A DNA stretch of 64,000 nt from Valencia hispanica (GCA_963556495.2 OY747703.1:29735796-29799795); one strand, 5' to 3'; counted from the stretch's first letter, positions 34,311 to 49,984 are shown. Notes: generated by a model from the sequence alone, not told the origin. Translations and numbers: made by a program.

Positions 34311-34836
34311 AGCCTCGATTCCACTGAGTGGAACTTTGCAAAACAGTCTGGCTTGGTGCGATCTGGTCCTCTATTTTATGGTCCGGCATATTCAGGAGAG
34401 CATTTCAACCGCTAGCAGGACTCTCACTGGGCGGTTGTACTGCAAAAATCGTGACGCAATAAAACATAAATAAGTCAAGAAAGCAGCTAGTGTTTGGTTT
34501 TTGGTTCTTTCTTTACACAAACCTTAGTGTAGTGTTTATGAGTGGGCTCCGTGCAGCGAAGAGAAACATATTCTGTGTATAATGAGGTAAGATAAAACAA
34601 CAGCACTGGTGTTTATGTCTTGCGCTTGTTGTAAGCAGTGTTGTTTTTCATTCCCCCAGGACTGTGTTTGATGCCAGTAGCTCTGCCCTAACCGTACCGA
34701 ACCATTGTCTTATGGACCTCCAACTGAAAATAGGCCATTAATGGACCGGTATGGCCCTGTTGTATGGCGTACTTTTACAATGAAAGCAGACAAAAAAATG
34801 GACCGCACCACTCTCCGCTCAGTGGAAATGAGGCTT
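34311..34836. mobile_element. MITE with ~19-bp terminal inverted repeats
   Basis: The left end AGCCTCGATTCCACTGAG matches the inverted right end AAGCCTCATTTCCACTGAG with a few differences. The total is about 526 bp with no transposase, so a non-autonomous DNA transposon. The flanking target duplication is unclear, and the superfamily (PIF/Harbinger-like?) is not settled. Confidence 0.7.
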
Positions 34837-35170
34837 ATGATGATCTTTCAATGGACTGTAGAATTTTCAAAATTTTGAAGTGCTGTGGAGGTGGCGGTGT
34901 CTTATACCCGCGGTGGCGACACAGACATTTGTAAGACAAATTAAAACCGCAAGTAGCCTCGATGGGCCCTCGCAGCTCAACAATGCTCTGCCCGTTTGAG
35001 GCTGCTTGCAGTTTTTAGTTGTGTTTGTACTATATAGGAGAATTTTTGAAAAATTATATTTAGAACCTCATCCGTCCAGCTAAGTATCATGTGGATGGGA
35101 AGGAAGGAAATGAGGCAGGGAGGAGATATAGCAAGAGGGAAAAAAGGAGGAATGGAGGAAACAGACGTAG

Positions 35171-35286
35171 GGAGGAAGGAAGGAAGGAAGGAAGGAAGGA
35201 AGGAAGGAAGGAAGGAAGGAAGGAAGGAAGGAAGGAAGGAAGGAAGGAAGGAAGGAAGGAAGGAAGGAAGGAAGGAAGGAAGGAAA
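35171..35286. repeat. (GGAA)n microsatellite
   Basis: About 28 near-perfect GGAA units beside the 3' end of a LINE. GGAA arrays are known binding substrates of ETS-type factors; no such role is shown here. Confidence 0.97.
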
Positions 35287-35359
35287 TAGGATAGGATAAA
35301 TGAAAAGTAGTGGGAAATCAGGTAGGAAAATAAGAACAAAAGGAAGGAAAATGGAAGGA

Positions 35360-36490
35360 AGCAAGGCAAGCTTATTTGTATAGCACAATTCAGTAACAAG
35401 GCAATTCAAGGTGCTTTACATGTTGCAAACTGCATCTCCATGTTTGGTTCTGACTCTGGTGATGTAGAGTAGACTTGAACAAGAAGACCTGAGTGGTCTG
35501 GATCGTTATAACAACAGATCTTTAATGTATTTTGGTGCTAAGCCAATTAGTGATTTATAAACTGACTAAAGTGATTTAAAGTCTATTCTCTAAACTACAG
35601 GGATCCAGTGTAATGAATTTAGAACTTGGATGATGTGCTCTATTTTCCTAGTTTTAGTGAGGACACGAGCAGCAGTGCACTGAATCAGCAACAACTGTGT
35701 GACTTTTTAGAAAAAAACATGTGAAGACATAGTTACAGTAATCACTTTGACTTAAGATAAGCACATAGTTGAGTTTTAAGATTCACAGGGACATTTGTTT
35801 TTTTATTCTGGAAATATTCTTCAGATGATAGAAGGCAGATTTTGTAATTGTCTATATGTGTTTCTGAAGGTTCAGTTTTGAGTCCATCACTACACCCAGA
35901 TTTTGGGCCTGACTATTAATTTCTAGCAGGAATAACTAAATATGTGTGCTGACTCTTGATTGTTCTTCTTTTGGTCCAAAACTAATTACTTCAGTATTGT
36001 TTCTATTCAGCTGAGGAAAGTTATGGCACTACCATGCATTCATTTGTTTTAGGCATCTGCTCTGTACTTTCTAGCAGGAAACATATTTTTTCAGTGCACT
36101 GCTTTAATGGATTCATAGTCACCTGCTGACATGGTATTCTAAAGCCATGTATCTTCTGCGTAGTTATAGTAACTAATCGTATTACTTTTTATAATCTGGG
36201 CTAGTGGGAGCATGTCAATATAAAATAAGAGGGGCACCAAGATGGAACCTTGGGGTACCCTGTGTGGGATTTTGCTCAGCTCTAATGAAAAGTTACCCAT
36301 TGACACGAAAAAGTCCCTGTTCTTTAGTTAAGACTCCAACCAGTCAAGTACTGTACCAGAAAGTCTAACCCAGCTCTCCAGTTGCTTAATTAGAATATTT
36401 TGGTCAACAGTGTCGAATGCTACACTCAGGTCGAAAAATACCAGCAATGTGGTTCTTCCACAGTTTGTATTTATGCAGATGTCACTGACC
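35360..36490 (-). pseudogene. L2/CR1-like LINE relic (RT domain to 3' end)
   Basis: On the minus strand 36250-36480 encodes RT blocks FFDLSVAFDTVDQNILIKQL, then the KNRDFFVSMGN and VPQGSILVPLLF blocks. Next, at about 36150, comes YNYAEDTW, a mutated form of the catalytic YADDT. The downstream sequence decays until the 3' end 'gcaaggcaagcttatttgta' at about 35360, typical of L2-like LINE tails. Stops and frameshifts are frequent and the second catalytic Asp has changed, so it is inactive. No 5' part is found. Confidence 0.8.
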
Positions 36491-38108
<1,618 letters not shown>

Positions 38109-41100
38109 ATGAAGACAGACAGGAGCACGCATCCCTCTTGCTTCATCCATCTCTGTCCAACGGTTTCACTGTCTGAGCACTTGACATCTTTCTTTCATCT
38201 CATGCTCTTCATCTGGTGTTGCTTTGCTTTAACTCAACAGTGCAGTCTATCTCACCCCTGTGAAAAGTATACACACGATTTGACTGTCATTTACCCCCAT
38301 AAAACTTGCATATCAGGACAGTTTCAGCAACGAGTAAAAAAGCACTGATCAAAGCAGCAGAAAAATAAGAGAGTCGACATGGAAGAAGCAGGGCTTGTTG
38401 CTGTGTTTTCTGTTTGCTGTTATTAACTGGTTTGCAAGCAACTCTTCTAAGTTTACAAAGCTGGTTGTTTGGTGACGACTGATCATTTCCCTCAGAATCA
38501 GCGCGACTTAACCACAGCTCCCGCTGAGTGGCAATGATCTTCTATAAAGGAAGATGGCTCACTCACATACACAGTATGATCGTGAAATGGCTTAACCACG
38601 GCTCCTTTTGGAGAACAAAAACAAACATTCTCACCACCGATCTAGAACAGAGCAATTGTTCGGAAAATCTCCAGAACCTCAGCCAGTCCCTTTTTAAATT
38701 ATGTATAATATGAATATGTACATAGTGTCAAAAAGGGCCGTTTTGACCTGGAAATATTTAACACACTGCCATTGGGAGGTAAAAACATTAAGTGGTTAAA
38801 TAAAAGCCCCCCCAGCTAAATTGCCCTGGCGCTGGGTCTGTCTGGCAGTAATCTGGGCTTGGGTATGGCAAGTCAAATTAAACTCAGCTTTCTAAAAAAT
38901 AGGGTTAATCACCATTTATTCATGATTTAGGGGTGATTGCTTTTTAACTTAGGCCAGAGATTGGTATATGATGGTCATGTTCAGAGAAATGAAATGGCCT
39001 CAGACTTTTAACATGAGGCCGATTTTCTATTTTTGTAGTGCCGATTTTAGGCCTACTTGTCATTATGACAAATCAAGCCACTGCCTCACATGACCGCACA
39101 TTAATGGTCCATAACCCAATAGTAATGTGCAAGCTTTTATACAGAACAGGTCATTGGTAACAACTCACAATGTTGTCTTAGTGAATATTGTTTATATACT
39201 GCACATTTTTGCATAATGTCTTAGTATTAATTATTGTCTAACAAGAATACAGTCTATTAAGATATCATTAGACCAAAACCAACTTCGCCGCTTACCTAAG
39301 CTGTTGACAAACATGACAGTACAGTTTTCCACTATTAGGCTGTTCCCTTCCAGTTTTTGTTTTTTTGTTTGTTCATTACAGCTTGTGTAAATATTGTTTT
39401 GGCCTACTACTGGTTTGGGCGATTTCATGGAATTTGTCAATTGTAAAAATATATGCTGCAAGTTTTTGCCTTTGGATGAAATAAAAGACAGGAGACCTGT
39501 AATATATTTTTACATGGATGTATGAGAACATTTTAGTGTTTTTGTATGTGGAGTTTATGGGAGTTGGTATATGTTTAGCAGTGGTTAGACATTGGTGGGA
39601 AATGCTACAACTTGGCTCTTGATTTTGGTAGCTGGCAAACATATACAGAATTATCTTGCTCTATTTTCAACTCACCATATTTAGAGCTCAAGGTAACTTG
39701 CCCTTTATACCTTTTATTATAACCATACCAGTTCTAATCTATGTTCCCTCATGTTGACTCTACTCTATACCCATGTAATGTAGCTAATTGTCCACAAAGG
39801 CTGCCATCTGTGTCTGTTAAAATGAGTGGCGAGAAACAAAATCAGAAAGCGAGAAAAATGGAGCAGTAGGGGACAAGGAAGGAAAAAAAAGAACATCATG
39901 AAAAGGTGGTAAACAATTTCATGCAAATAAGGAGTGAACAATAGGTGAGCTTTCAGCCCCCACCACCACCCCGCACCACACCTCTGTTGCTCTGCCGTAC
40001 TGTCTCACTCTCAGCCAGGGCAAAGCATTTTGACAAGGATAAAGCAGGGAGAGGGCTGGATTTTTTTTCTATTGAATGCTCTTTGAAGCATTCCCAAAAG
40101 GTTGATCCTATTCAGAGAAAGGTTTCCTATTTCTCTGATGCTCTTCAATAATTCATCGTCCTTTTTATGGCTTGGTCTGGGCGTTGGAAGGATTACCTAA
40201 ACCTGGCTACATATGAATAATATCATTGTGATATTCTCCATCCAAAGCTCTCCATCCAAAGTGCAGTGAGTACTGGAGACAGACTAAAAAACTCCGTTTA
40301 GGCATCAAGCCTGCAACAAAAAGGGTTCAGACATGCTGACATGAGAGAGAGAGAGAGATGACTGTAAGGCATGAAATGCTTAAGAATATGTGTTCTATGG
40401 TTTACTTAATCCACTCTGCAGGTCAAAATGAAGTTTTGTGCAAGAAACTGCACTAGAAGGAGCAGAAATGTGAGCATGCATTTGATTCTCAGACTTGGCA
40501 GACATATTTTGTAGCTATAAATACACAACTGGATCTAAATGAAAGAGCCACTTCAGGTTTATGGTAAATCAGTCCCCAACACACATACTCAATCACAATT
40601 TTTGATGTGTGTAATAAGGCTTTCTGCCCAGGGTGGCAAAAAAACAAGTTTACACCAAAAGGCAAAAAATGAGGACCCAATTGGTTTTAGCAGATTTTAT
40701 TTCTGGTCGATAGTGGGATTTTTCAATTTCCCAGTCACAAACTTAAACAGCTTCTTAGCTACAATTCTGACTGGGAAATGTCTAATGTCTATCATGCAAT
40801 GTGGGCTGTTACGTGAAAAACAGTCCTTTACAGCCTCTAAGTTCCTTTTGTATTTAAACACCTGCAATGGGGAGACATACATTGTTCTTGGCATGTATTT
40901 CTAACAGTAGTTGGGTACCACAGCAATTCACTGATTTTGCAACTTCCAAAAAGAATGCGCTCAACTCGGGTGTGATATTATTCACAGACACACAGACTAG
41001 CTTCAATGTCTAAAGTAAACTAAACACATCATTGCACACATTTTAATGCCAATTGGAATGGGTCACCCAGTACAGTGTGAAAGGATTTCCAGTTTAGGAT

Positions 41101-41946
41101 TTGCTAAGAAATTAAAGGGTTATTTTGGTATTTATAAGGAATTTGGACTGTGTTTGAATATCTCTCATTTCAAATTTCACATATTTAGACACACTAGACC
41201 AAAATAAGAACTGAGATTCTCAGAAGCACATTTTGAGATTTGTAAAACTTTTGTTCCAATTATAAAACCCCAAAAAACATAGAAAATTATGTTTTTCCTT
41301 TTTTTATTAGAACCAATTTAGATTCAGGCAAACGTAAAAAGTATATTCAGTATTTTCTAGTACACATTTCTCATAATTTACAAGAGGAAACACTTATTTT
41401 CTTTTTACAGAATGGTGTTCACAGGAGGCCTGGATATTTTTCACCGTATCTGGGAGGAAGGAGCTTGCCTGACTGGCCACTAATGGAAGAACTGACTCTG
41501 TAAACACTTAATGTAAGGCAACTCAGATATTCTATTAAACTTATACAGCAAAATTCTTAAAGAAACTTTACACAACATCTGAAATTCAGCACAGCCGTAT
41601 AGATTATCAACATCACTTAGGTTTTAGCAACAGACAATAAATGCATATATAAATCTTCGGAAACAATAACAAATCAGTTACCCCTCTAAATTCCTGGATG
41701 AAGTCCCCAGGAATACAAGTGCCAAAGGGAAAATGTGAAAAAAGTAAAAGGTTATTCCTTCTGTTCAGGTTAAGAGTATCACTACCACCCACACATATGT
41801 GAAGACTTCTCGCCTACAAGCACAAATAGGTTCATGGGCCAGTCGATGCACCTACTAAACTTTAAAAAAAAATACACCAAATCTAAAATATTGGGAGAAA
41901 AAGCATATGAATTTCAAATATGTAATTTATGTGCATATGTATGTTC
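38109..41946. other. Unassigned DNA, mostly unique-looking
   Basis: No coding gene recognised in 3.8 kb. 38535-38650 is the second copy of the repeat at 28505-28627. The remainder has no recognised repeat ends and could be intron or intergenic DNA. Confidence 0.4.
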
Positions 41947-41950
41947 TTAA

Positions 41951-43031
41951 AGGCATACTCCGCAACTTTCATGATATTTGCTCTCTGTCACCCTCTTCAG
42001 GCGTGCCGTGCAACATCACCGTCGTATAATCAAATCTCTCTGTCGCTCATAAGAGGCATGTTTCAGTGGCTGCTTTCCAAATCGCTTACCCACACAACAA
42101 AGAAGTGCCGTTTCAGTTCGCAATTCAACTGTAACAATCGGGATAATTTAGAGTAGACCTCACAGCTAGGTATTCAGTTTGTGGGGGAGGTCGGGGTAAT
42201 TGGAAAAACAGTGGGATTAGATACAGAGAACGTCTAAGCGCCACGTAGCAAACACCTCCCGACACTAGAATCAGCCTACATCTTTGATTTTTTCCTAAAA
42301 ACACCTAAACAACAAAAATATAAATCACTAGCTTGACAAAACCAAAAGAAAAAAGTTTGACTTATATACTGAAATACAGCAACTATGCTGGAGTTTGCAG
42401 CTTTATCTACAGAACCGAGTCTTACACGTTAGCATCAAATTAGCCTCTAGATGGCTAACGGAGATCGACTCAGTTGTGTAATTCACATTACTACTGTAAG
42501 GCATACCGCGCAAACTATGTTCATCCACCTCCACACATTGAATAAACAGCTTTCTCAGGACTGTATAACAACATCATGCCAGACCAAACACTATAACCCC
42601 GGTGAAATCATTGATTACTTACCTATCCATTAGCAGCACGGCTAACTCTGCGTCCATAGTACATGACGTTCTTTTAAAAAGAACTCTCCAACGAGGAAAA
42701 GCCGGCCCAATATTTACTCTGGTCTTTGCTCTCTCTCTATCACGTTCTCTTTTTTTTCTAGCTTCTTCTGATATGGGATTTCTCGGTCTCTCTGGTGGAT
42801 CAGCCATCTCTACAGTCTCTAAACAGTGAGACCGTATGACTCTGCCGTAAAGCAGAACTCAGTCGTTACTTCCGGCGGCAGAGCGCTTCTCAAAAGTTCT
42901 ATAGTGCAGAAAAAAGTCAAGGACCGCTGTAAGGTGGTGATAACTCTAAAAATGAACATAATAGTTGATAAAATTCCATAACCTTTGAAAACAAACATTA
43001 TATTACGGTGTAAAAATTGCGGAATGCTGCT
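41951..43031 (-). mobile_element. TTAA-flanked (Kolobok-like) DNA transposon with small ORF
   Basis: TTAA lies at both edges (41947-41950; 43032-43035), and the ends are inverted: AGGCATACTCCGCAACTTT on the left, AGCAGCATTCCGCAATTTT on the right. On the minus strand 42619-42807 encodes a 62-aa block beginning MADPPERPRNPISEEARKKR, rich in Arg/Lys/Glu and followed by TRVNIGPAFPRW. I have seen this block in uncharacterised fish transposon proteins, so it is probably a first exon. No catalytic domain is present. piggyBac also uses TTAA, but its ends start with CCC, so Kolobok is preferred. Confidence 0.7.
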
Positions 43032-43035
43032 TTAA

Positions 43036-46000
43036 CATGGAAAGAGTTTCAGCATATTTCACTGAAAACTGGTACTTTTAATAAAAAATTGTTACTCTGT
43101 AGTCTTATTTGAGTCTTGTGTGTGGTAGTAGTTTGGGTTTTGTTTTGATATCAATTTACTTCAGGTTTAATGTTTTGTGTTCAAAATTTACTGACGAGTG
43201 AAACAATTAAAGAAAACTACGTGTTTCAAGATCTGTAGGAAATTGTTATTTTCATAATCAAGCCTAAACTCCAGGATTGGTCTTCCTTGTTATTCATTCT
43301 GCATGTCACTGTAACACTGCAGTTATCTTCCCAAAAAGAGTACGAGAAAAATTATACCCCACCACAGCATGACTGGCTGCTGAAGAAGTGTTACTGGAGC
43401 TTATTTTCAAATGTAGCTTGTGATGGGTTCACACTGCAGGCAAAAGTGGCATAAATCTGACTTTGATCTGACACAGAAGCCAGAGGTATATTAACAACCA
43501 CTCAAAAAAGGTTCTCGGCAGAAAAAACGGAATTGAGCATTAGGACTTGCAGTTTTATTGTAGCCATTGTTAATTTGACCAGATCAAATTTAACATTTTA
43601 CAGATAACTGTACCCATCTCATGTGCTTAGGGTCCAATGAGATTGGATTTCTGCACTGTGGTGAGATGAAATATAATAGTTTATGTATACGATGTTATAC
43701 TTTACACCAAACAGACAAGTTTTCCACACTCAGAAAACTTCTGACAGATAAGGAGCGTGATATTTATTGTATCCTCATATTTACTTCGTTATCTGTATAA
43801 AAGACTTGAGATGCTATCAGCCAAATATTGTAGCATTGTTTGCAGTACTCAGTGACAATCACTGCTTGGTACCATATGTGGGAAGTTTGCTGCATCCCAC
43901 ATAAGTACTATTCACAAACAATTATTGTATTGCTTGTATATCGGAAAATTCTTAGCTGGCAACAATCTCCTACAGCGCAATTTGTCTACAAGAAAATAAG
44001 CTCATGAAGAAATCAGCATTACAACATAGAGCCTGAAGTGTTTAGCTCTGAGCTCCCTATATCCAATCCAGTTGAGCATTTTCAAACTGAGTCAGAAAAA
44101 ATCCTTAACTCCACATCTCAGAACCCAACAGGACCAAAACAAACAGCAGGAATCATGATGCCAAGCACCACAGGAAATACAAAGATCTGACTACATGTCC
44201 CGGTAGACTACAACTGTTAAGGGAAGACCTGAACAGTATGATGTAGATGGTTCAATGCAGTAAATGGTAATGTTATTTTACCGGCCTTGCATGAAATCCC
44301 CTACCTGACCACACAGGTCACAGGAAATTATTTGTTGGTTTAATGTTAATATTATTAAGCCTTGAGGTAGGAAAAGGTCAACATAGGAAGCAAGGAAAAG
44401 TCTGGCAAAGGCAGCAAAAATAATTGAAAGATGCAAAAAACTGATCACAGCTGAGTACATCCTCAAGAGGATGAAGTAAGCATAACATACACAGTAATCT
44501 ATCTCATTGCTTGTCAAAGAGCAGCTGCCCATATGCACCATCTGCATCTTTTACTTAAACCAGCAGAACAAGCTGTAGACCAAAGCAGCAGTTATAATAG
44601 ATTGAGAAATCAGATTCTAATAACATTAACATTTAGATAATTTTGTGAAATGTACAATAAAAAACAAATACAGTGCAGCTTTGTTTTTTTAATGGAAGGA
44701 AAATGGGTACATGCTTAATTGAAAAAAAAAAGAAGATTTTGTTCCATTTCCTGTTGCAAGAGACATTTTGGGACTGTGAAGGCATGCAATAGCAGTTAAG
44801 TTTTAGTTCTTACTGATGTATTTATATTAGGTTCTCGCCTTTTGGTTAAGGGTGTAATGATATCCCATGCCATAAGATCTCATAATTTTAAAACAGCACA
44901 TTTTTTCCTCAAGGTGAAATTGGCCATGATAAACACAATTCAGCTTTTGTTTACATGGGACATTGTCTGATGGCTGTATTTGTTTCTCTACAAACAAGAT
45001 GAGGAAACCAAAGTACCTGGATCAAACACACATAAATCAGGAGAACACATGCAAAATTCTAGCTGAGACGGAGCAGTGCTAATACCTAAAACATGACTGC
45101 TTGAAAAGAACCTGTAAAACCAATAAATCATTATATTGCTTGTATATCTGAAAACATATAATTACACAGCATATCAAGATTTGCATAAACTGCATTAATG
45201 AGATGTGCATTTTCATTAGCATAGATCTTCATAAAACATGAATATCCTTTTTATTTGTACAAGAACTGCCGTTGAATCTTTTTCAAAACAAATATTTAAA
45301 ACATATTTGACACTGCATAATTTGAAGGTGAAAAATTAAATTAGATTTAGAACACAGGCAAAGATACACAACCCTTAATTAGTGGTTATCTTCACAGAAA
45401 GAGTGAATAAATAAATAAATAAATATTTATGGAAATAAATTTAAATTTAAATTTGGGGTGGAAACTAAAGGTTGGACAATTTTTATCAGAATTTTATATG
45501 TTTGATATTGAAGCAACATTACTCTGAATACATACAAAATATGGAAAAAATGATCAATATAAAGGCGACAGAGACACGAGAAATGATCCCATGTGAACAG
45601 CAGAGTTAAAGTCTGTTAATCCAAAGTAATACAAACTTAAAGGGAAGTTGTTCTGCAGACTGAGGGTTTTTGGTTTTAATAAGACGTCCTCATGCTCGAG
45701 CTTTCCATTGAGGCTGCAGTTACGCATTTGGCCTGAGGGGACAATCACAACTACAAAACTGTCAAACTCCACATAGGCCCTTTAATGAAAAATTGGAATT
45801 CAATTCAGTTAAATTAAAAATACTTTATAAATGATTATGATTTTGGGCAAAAATGGTCTCTTGAAAAAACTGGCTGAAGTTGGCATTGGCAGGTCAGAGC
45901 TTTGCCAAATTAGATTTAAGAAGTCAGCAACAAATTCACTGAACATCTGTTACCTGAGCTAGTATTAAATGATAAATAATCTTGGTTAAAGGGATTGCGT

Positions 46001-46060
46001 AATCACGCTACTTGTTTAAGCACGTTCCCTTGACATGTTCTTTATCCGATTTGTCTTGTG
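43036..46060. other. Unassigned AT-rich DNA
   Basis: No coding gene, RNA gene or element recognised in about 3 kb. A short (AATA)n run is at 45405-45425. Confidence 0.4.
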
Positions 46061-46064
46061 ACAC

Positions 46065-46715
46065 TGTAGCCCCTTTCAAACAGGCCATGAAAAACGGTAA
46101 TTTTCCGGACTTCGTCTGTTTTGCTTTTGTGTCTGAAAGCAATCTTCCGGACTTTGTCCGGATACCCTTTAACGGTAATTTTACGGATGAAGACCTAGTA
46201 ACAGGAGCAGACTTTTATCGGTATGGTGCTTGCATTCAGACTGTCAGGTAATGTTCCACGAAAGCTGCAGGGGTGTGGGGTGGTGGGGAGAAGGGGAGAG
46301 GGGCAGGGAACTCCGTGAGCGCACACGTTGATGACGTATAAATGTCACTATTTTCCTTTCAGCTTCTTCATCGATGTCTCTTAAGCGTTTCCATGTGCGC
46401 AAAATTGCACACATCACAAAGACGAGCACTGCAAGTAGATCTGCTGTTTCGTCGACCATCTTTACAATTATTCATTTGTTTGGGGAAATGACGTACGCCT
46501 GACGCACTAAGTTTACATAATATCCACATAGAATCCCCACCCCACAGACATTCATCAGGATCCTCCGGTACATTTCTTGCTGTGTGAAAGCAGCCGAAAG
46601 GCAATGTTCTGGAAAAAAGTGGTGTATTTGAAAACACAACTCTGGTTAAAGACCGGATGGAATTGTCCGCAAATATTCCAGAACTTCTGTCTGAAAACGG
46701 CTTGTATGAGTTATT
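46065..46715. mobile_element. MITE-like repeat region
   Basis: Contains inverted, self-similar text around 'ttttccggacttcgtc' (46102) and 'tccggactttgtccgga' (46147) on one side, and 'ctggttaaagaccggatg' and 'ctgtctgaaaacggcttgt' on the other, resembling ends of fish non-autonomous DNA transposons. Exact ends and target duplication could not be fixed. A 71-codon minus-strand frame (46244-46459) is not recognised. Confidence 0.35.
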
Positions 46716-48959
46716 GTCTCTCTTCCTCATTCATGCCATTTGTTGCACAAGGAAAATGCAACACGGGGACTGTCACACATTTTTTAAATTTACATAACAC
46801 ATTGTAAACAGACTGTAATTAACACCTATATATGCACATAAATTCCTCCAGGAAAATCTGTTGTATGTTCTCAGAAAAGCATAACACAACAATAAAATGT
46901 ATATACTACCTATGACCTTTAATCAACTCAGTTTGCTGACATTTTATCCTTTGTTCTGTAGCAGAGGAAGAAGCTTACATGCCAAGGATCTTATTAATGT
47001 TGTGCGTTATTATTAGAAGGCCCAATTTCTTTTCTTGCTTTTTTCAGAACAAACATTTACTTATTAAAAAAGCTACAAAGTCAATCCTAGCGGGACAAAT
47101 ATGTGAAAAGAATAAAGCATAGAATTTGTGACTTTCAGAGCTGTATTAGCAGCAAAGTACCTTCTGTGACAAGCCATTCATTTATGAAATTAAATCTTCA
47201 AAAGAAAATTGATTCAACCTACTTCCCCCATTCATTTAAATTATGCCCATTCAGTCAGTTTTTGCCACATTAGTCATCATTGAAGAGCAACAAAAGTTTT
47301 AATTGTCTTTGAACCCTGAAATAAGAATGAAAGCAATCAGGAGTAGCCTTGCATTTGTCTTTGAGATAATCTCATAAGGACAAAATGAACCACACTGCTG
47401 CAGCACTTCTAAAGTGTCCAGCTTTACGTGGTCTAAAAGTTGAAATACAGGGCAGTTTCTCAAAAAGACAAACTCTGACACTAAAGTTGAGTTGAGGATT
47501 ACCAAAAATGTTTTGTACTCAGGTTTTTGTAGAGGTTCTCAAACTTTAAGTTCAAAGGTCAAACACTAAAAACACTAACCACTGCATTACCAGAAACACA
47601 ACCCATCACATGTAAAAAGATACAAACTACAATGTGATAAAGAAACAGAAACAGGAGCAACAGAAAAAACATGAAGTAGTTAGACCGCAAACCTCAAGGA
47701 CAGACAGGTTTTCAACAAAAAAAATGAGCTAAGATACACAGAAAATACAGATTGAATACTTAACAAAAGTAAAATCAGGAATTTTAAAACTAAGAAATGA
47801 ACTGAATATTAAAAGCAAAGACTAACAAATCCCAAAATAAAACCAAATAAAAGTCCCAAAGCCCATGACAAAAGAAATGCCTCTGTGCAGAATTGGTGAA
47901 AATACATTTAAAAAAAACTCCCTGAAAGGGAAAATAAATGTTAAATGGTTGGTTTGCAAAACTGATGCCTTCCATCCAGTAAGCATTATTTGTTTTTAAT
48001 GATCTTTTTGGTCGTTTAATCGACAAACATGCGCCACTGTAAAGAAGAGCTGTAAGGTAAAACCACGCACCTTGGCTGGATCACGAAATAAAAACCTTAA
48101 TGCTACAGAGGGACACTATTAAGAGCCAACTCAGTAACTCAGGTTGCAGGACATAAAACAACTTTCCATTGGAAACCTCGAAAATCACTGTTTAAACCTC
48201 CAGACCGACCGGCCTGTTTGTACCCAAACAATAAATTAAATCTTACACAAAGTCACACACACAATCACAGTGAAACAAACAGCAACCCTTAAATCTTAAC
48301 CCTTAAACCCTCAACTAATCTTGCCTCTGCCCAGACAGACCTTATTCAACGGTTAAAGTTCTCCAGGTTGCTCCGTGGATGAAGGGGTAAGCTAAACAAC
48401 GTTAGCTGGCAGGGTAACAATAGCTGTGGTCGGTTAGCAGTGGAAGGCCTTATGGCTGTTGGCGTGCAGGTAGCCTTTAGCTGGGACAGCTAAACAGCAA
48501 TCAGCTCCACCTTCCTCCACTGACAGTAGCTTTTTCTACAGCTTTCCAGCACAGCATTCATCCCACATAGGCTTCAGTATGGACGCGGCTCTGCGGCATG
48601 CAGTAGCTTGTTAGCGGTCCCTTCCTCACGGCAGCGTCTGAAATTCAGAAAGCTTCTGCAGGGCTCAGGGCAGAACAGTGGTTTATCTCATCTGTGGTTT
48701 GCAATTCAACTGATCGATCAGCAGTCTCTCATCCTTGCAGTGAGTTTCTCTCCGAAACTTGCGTCATTTCCCCTCGCTAGTGAAGGAAGGATTTCCTGGG
48801 GTCTCTCCTGGCACTGTCTGGCTGAAAGGCTAAGTGGAAGAGAGCATGCTCCAGTGACCCAAGCCCTTATAAAAGCTCTGGTCCTCTTCTTCTCCTGTTG
48901 GAGCTAGAATGTGGATTAGTGCCACCCAATGGCTGTGTGTGTCCCAACACAGAAAAAAA
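46716..48959. other. Unassigned DNA
   Basis: No gene recognised. 48340-48910 is less AT-rich and holds a TTATAAAAG box at about 48868. This could be an LTR, a transposon or a promoter-like region, but no partner or ends were found. Confidence 0.35.
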
Positions 48960-49976
48960 ACATTAGGATCACATCAAATCAATCAAAATATGGTACTTTC
49001 TAAACGATAGACTGAGTAGGGAACCACTTTGGCTTAATCGCTGCCTCGATGCACCATGGCATTGAGGCAATCAGCCTGTGGCATTGCCTGGGAGTTATGG
49101 TAGCCCAGATTTCCTTGATGATTGCTGTCAGCTTTTCTTTGTTTTTGGGTCTGGTGCCCCTCATTTTCCTCTCAACAATACCCCATAGATTCTCAAGGGG
49201 ATTTAGGTCCGGCAAGTTGGCTGGCCAGTCAAGCACTGTGATGGCATGGGCATCAAACCAGTGTAATGGTTGAAAATTACTTTAGGGTTCCAAAATAAGA
49301 CCACTGGCCAACAGTCCAGTCCTTGTTTTCCTTGGCCCAGTTGAGACGCTTCCTACGTTGGCTTAGTCTCAGAAGTGGTTTGAGCAGAGGAACCCGACAG
49401 TTGTATCCCATCTCCCGGATGCATCTGAATGTTGTGAATCTTCTCTGTTTGATAATCCACTGAAGCCCACGGTCAGCTCTTCTGCTTGTGCATCTTCTCC
49501 TGCCACATTTTCCCCTTCCACTAGACTTCCCATTGATATGCTTGGACACAGCACTCTGTGAACAGCCAGCCTCCTTAGCTATGAACTTTTGTGGCTTACC
49601 AATCCTATGGAGGGTATCAATGATGGTCTTCTGGCCAGTTGTCAAGTCTACAGTCTTCCCCATTTTGAACCTAACTGATATAATTGAACCAAAGTGAAGC
49701 AATTTAATGACGCGTGGGAAAACCTGTGCAGGTGCTTTGAGTTTAGTAGATGAGTAGTGTGTGACACTCAGTCACAGTATTTTAATTTTTGAATTCCGGT
49801 TTTTGTGTGTTTTATGAGCTGGAAGCCCAAATTATGTACAAATAAACAACTAAATACTTAAAATAATTTAAGTTGTGGGCCCTGAATCTATAATCTAGGG
49901 AAGTTTAATGTTTTGAATAGAATTATGGAAATAAATAAACTTTTGCATGATATTCCAATTTTTTGGGAAAGGGACT
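48960..49976 (-). mobile_element. Internally deleted Tc1-like transposon
   Basis: Minus-strand coding begins near 49664 with MGKTVDLTTGQKTIIDTL and a helix-turn-helix N-terminal domain up to WTVGQWS. It then jumps to LDWPANLPDLNPLENLWG at 49236, ending at 49000. About 120 residues with both catalytic Asp are missing, and only the Glu region survives, so the copy cannot make an active enzyme. The 5' terminal repeat survives to about 49976 ('ttttttgggaaagggact'). The other end is truncated. Closely related to the intact element next to it, in opposite orientation. Confidence 0.88.
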
Positions 49977-49981
49977 ATCTA

Positions 49982-49984
<3 letters not shown>

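Noticed and set aside
34977..35409. 140- and 109-codon frames rich in FLPS, and KEGR-rich frames on the other strand
   Set aside because: They are products of the GGAA repeat and its flanks.
46244..46459. 71-codon minus frame with a hydrophobic start
   Set aside because: It might be a transposon exon, but no motif or splice context supports a call; left as part of the MITE-like region.
48608..48907. 99-codon plus frame near a TATAAAA box
   Set aside because: No recognisable motif, no partner exon and no conservation that can be judged from the window.
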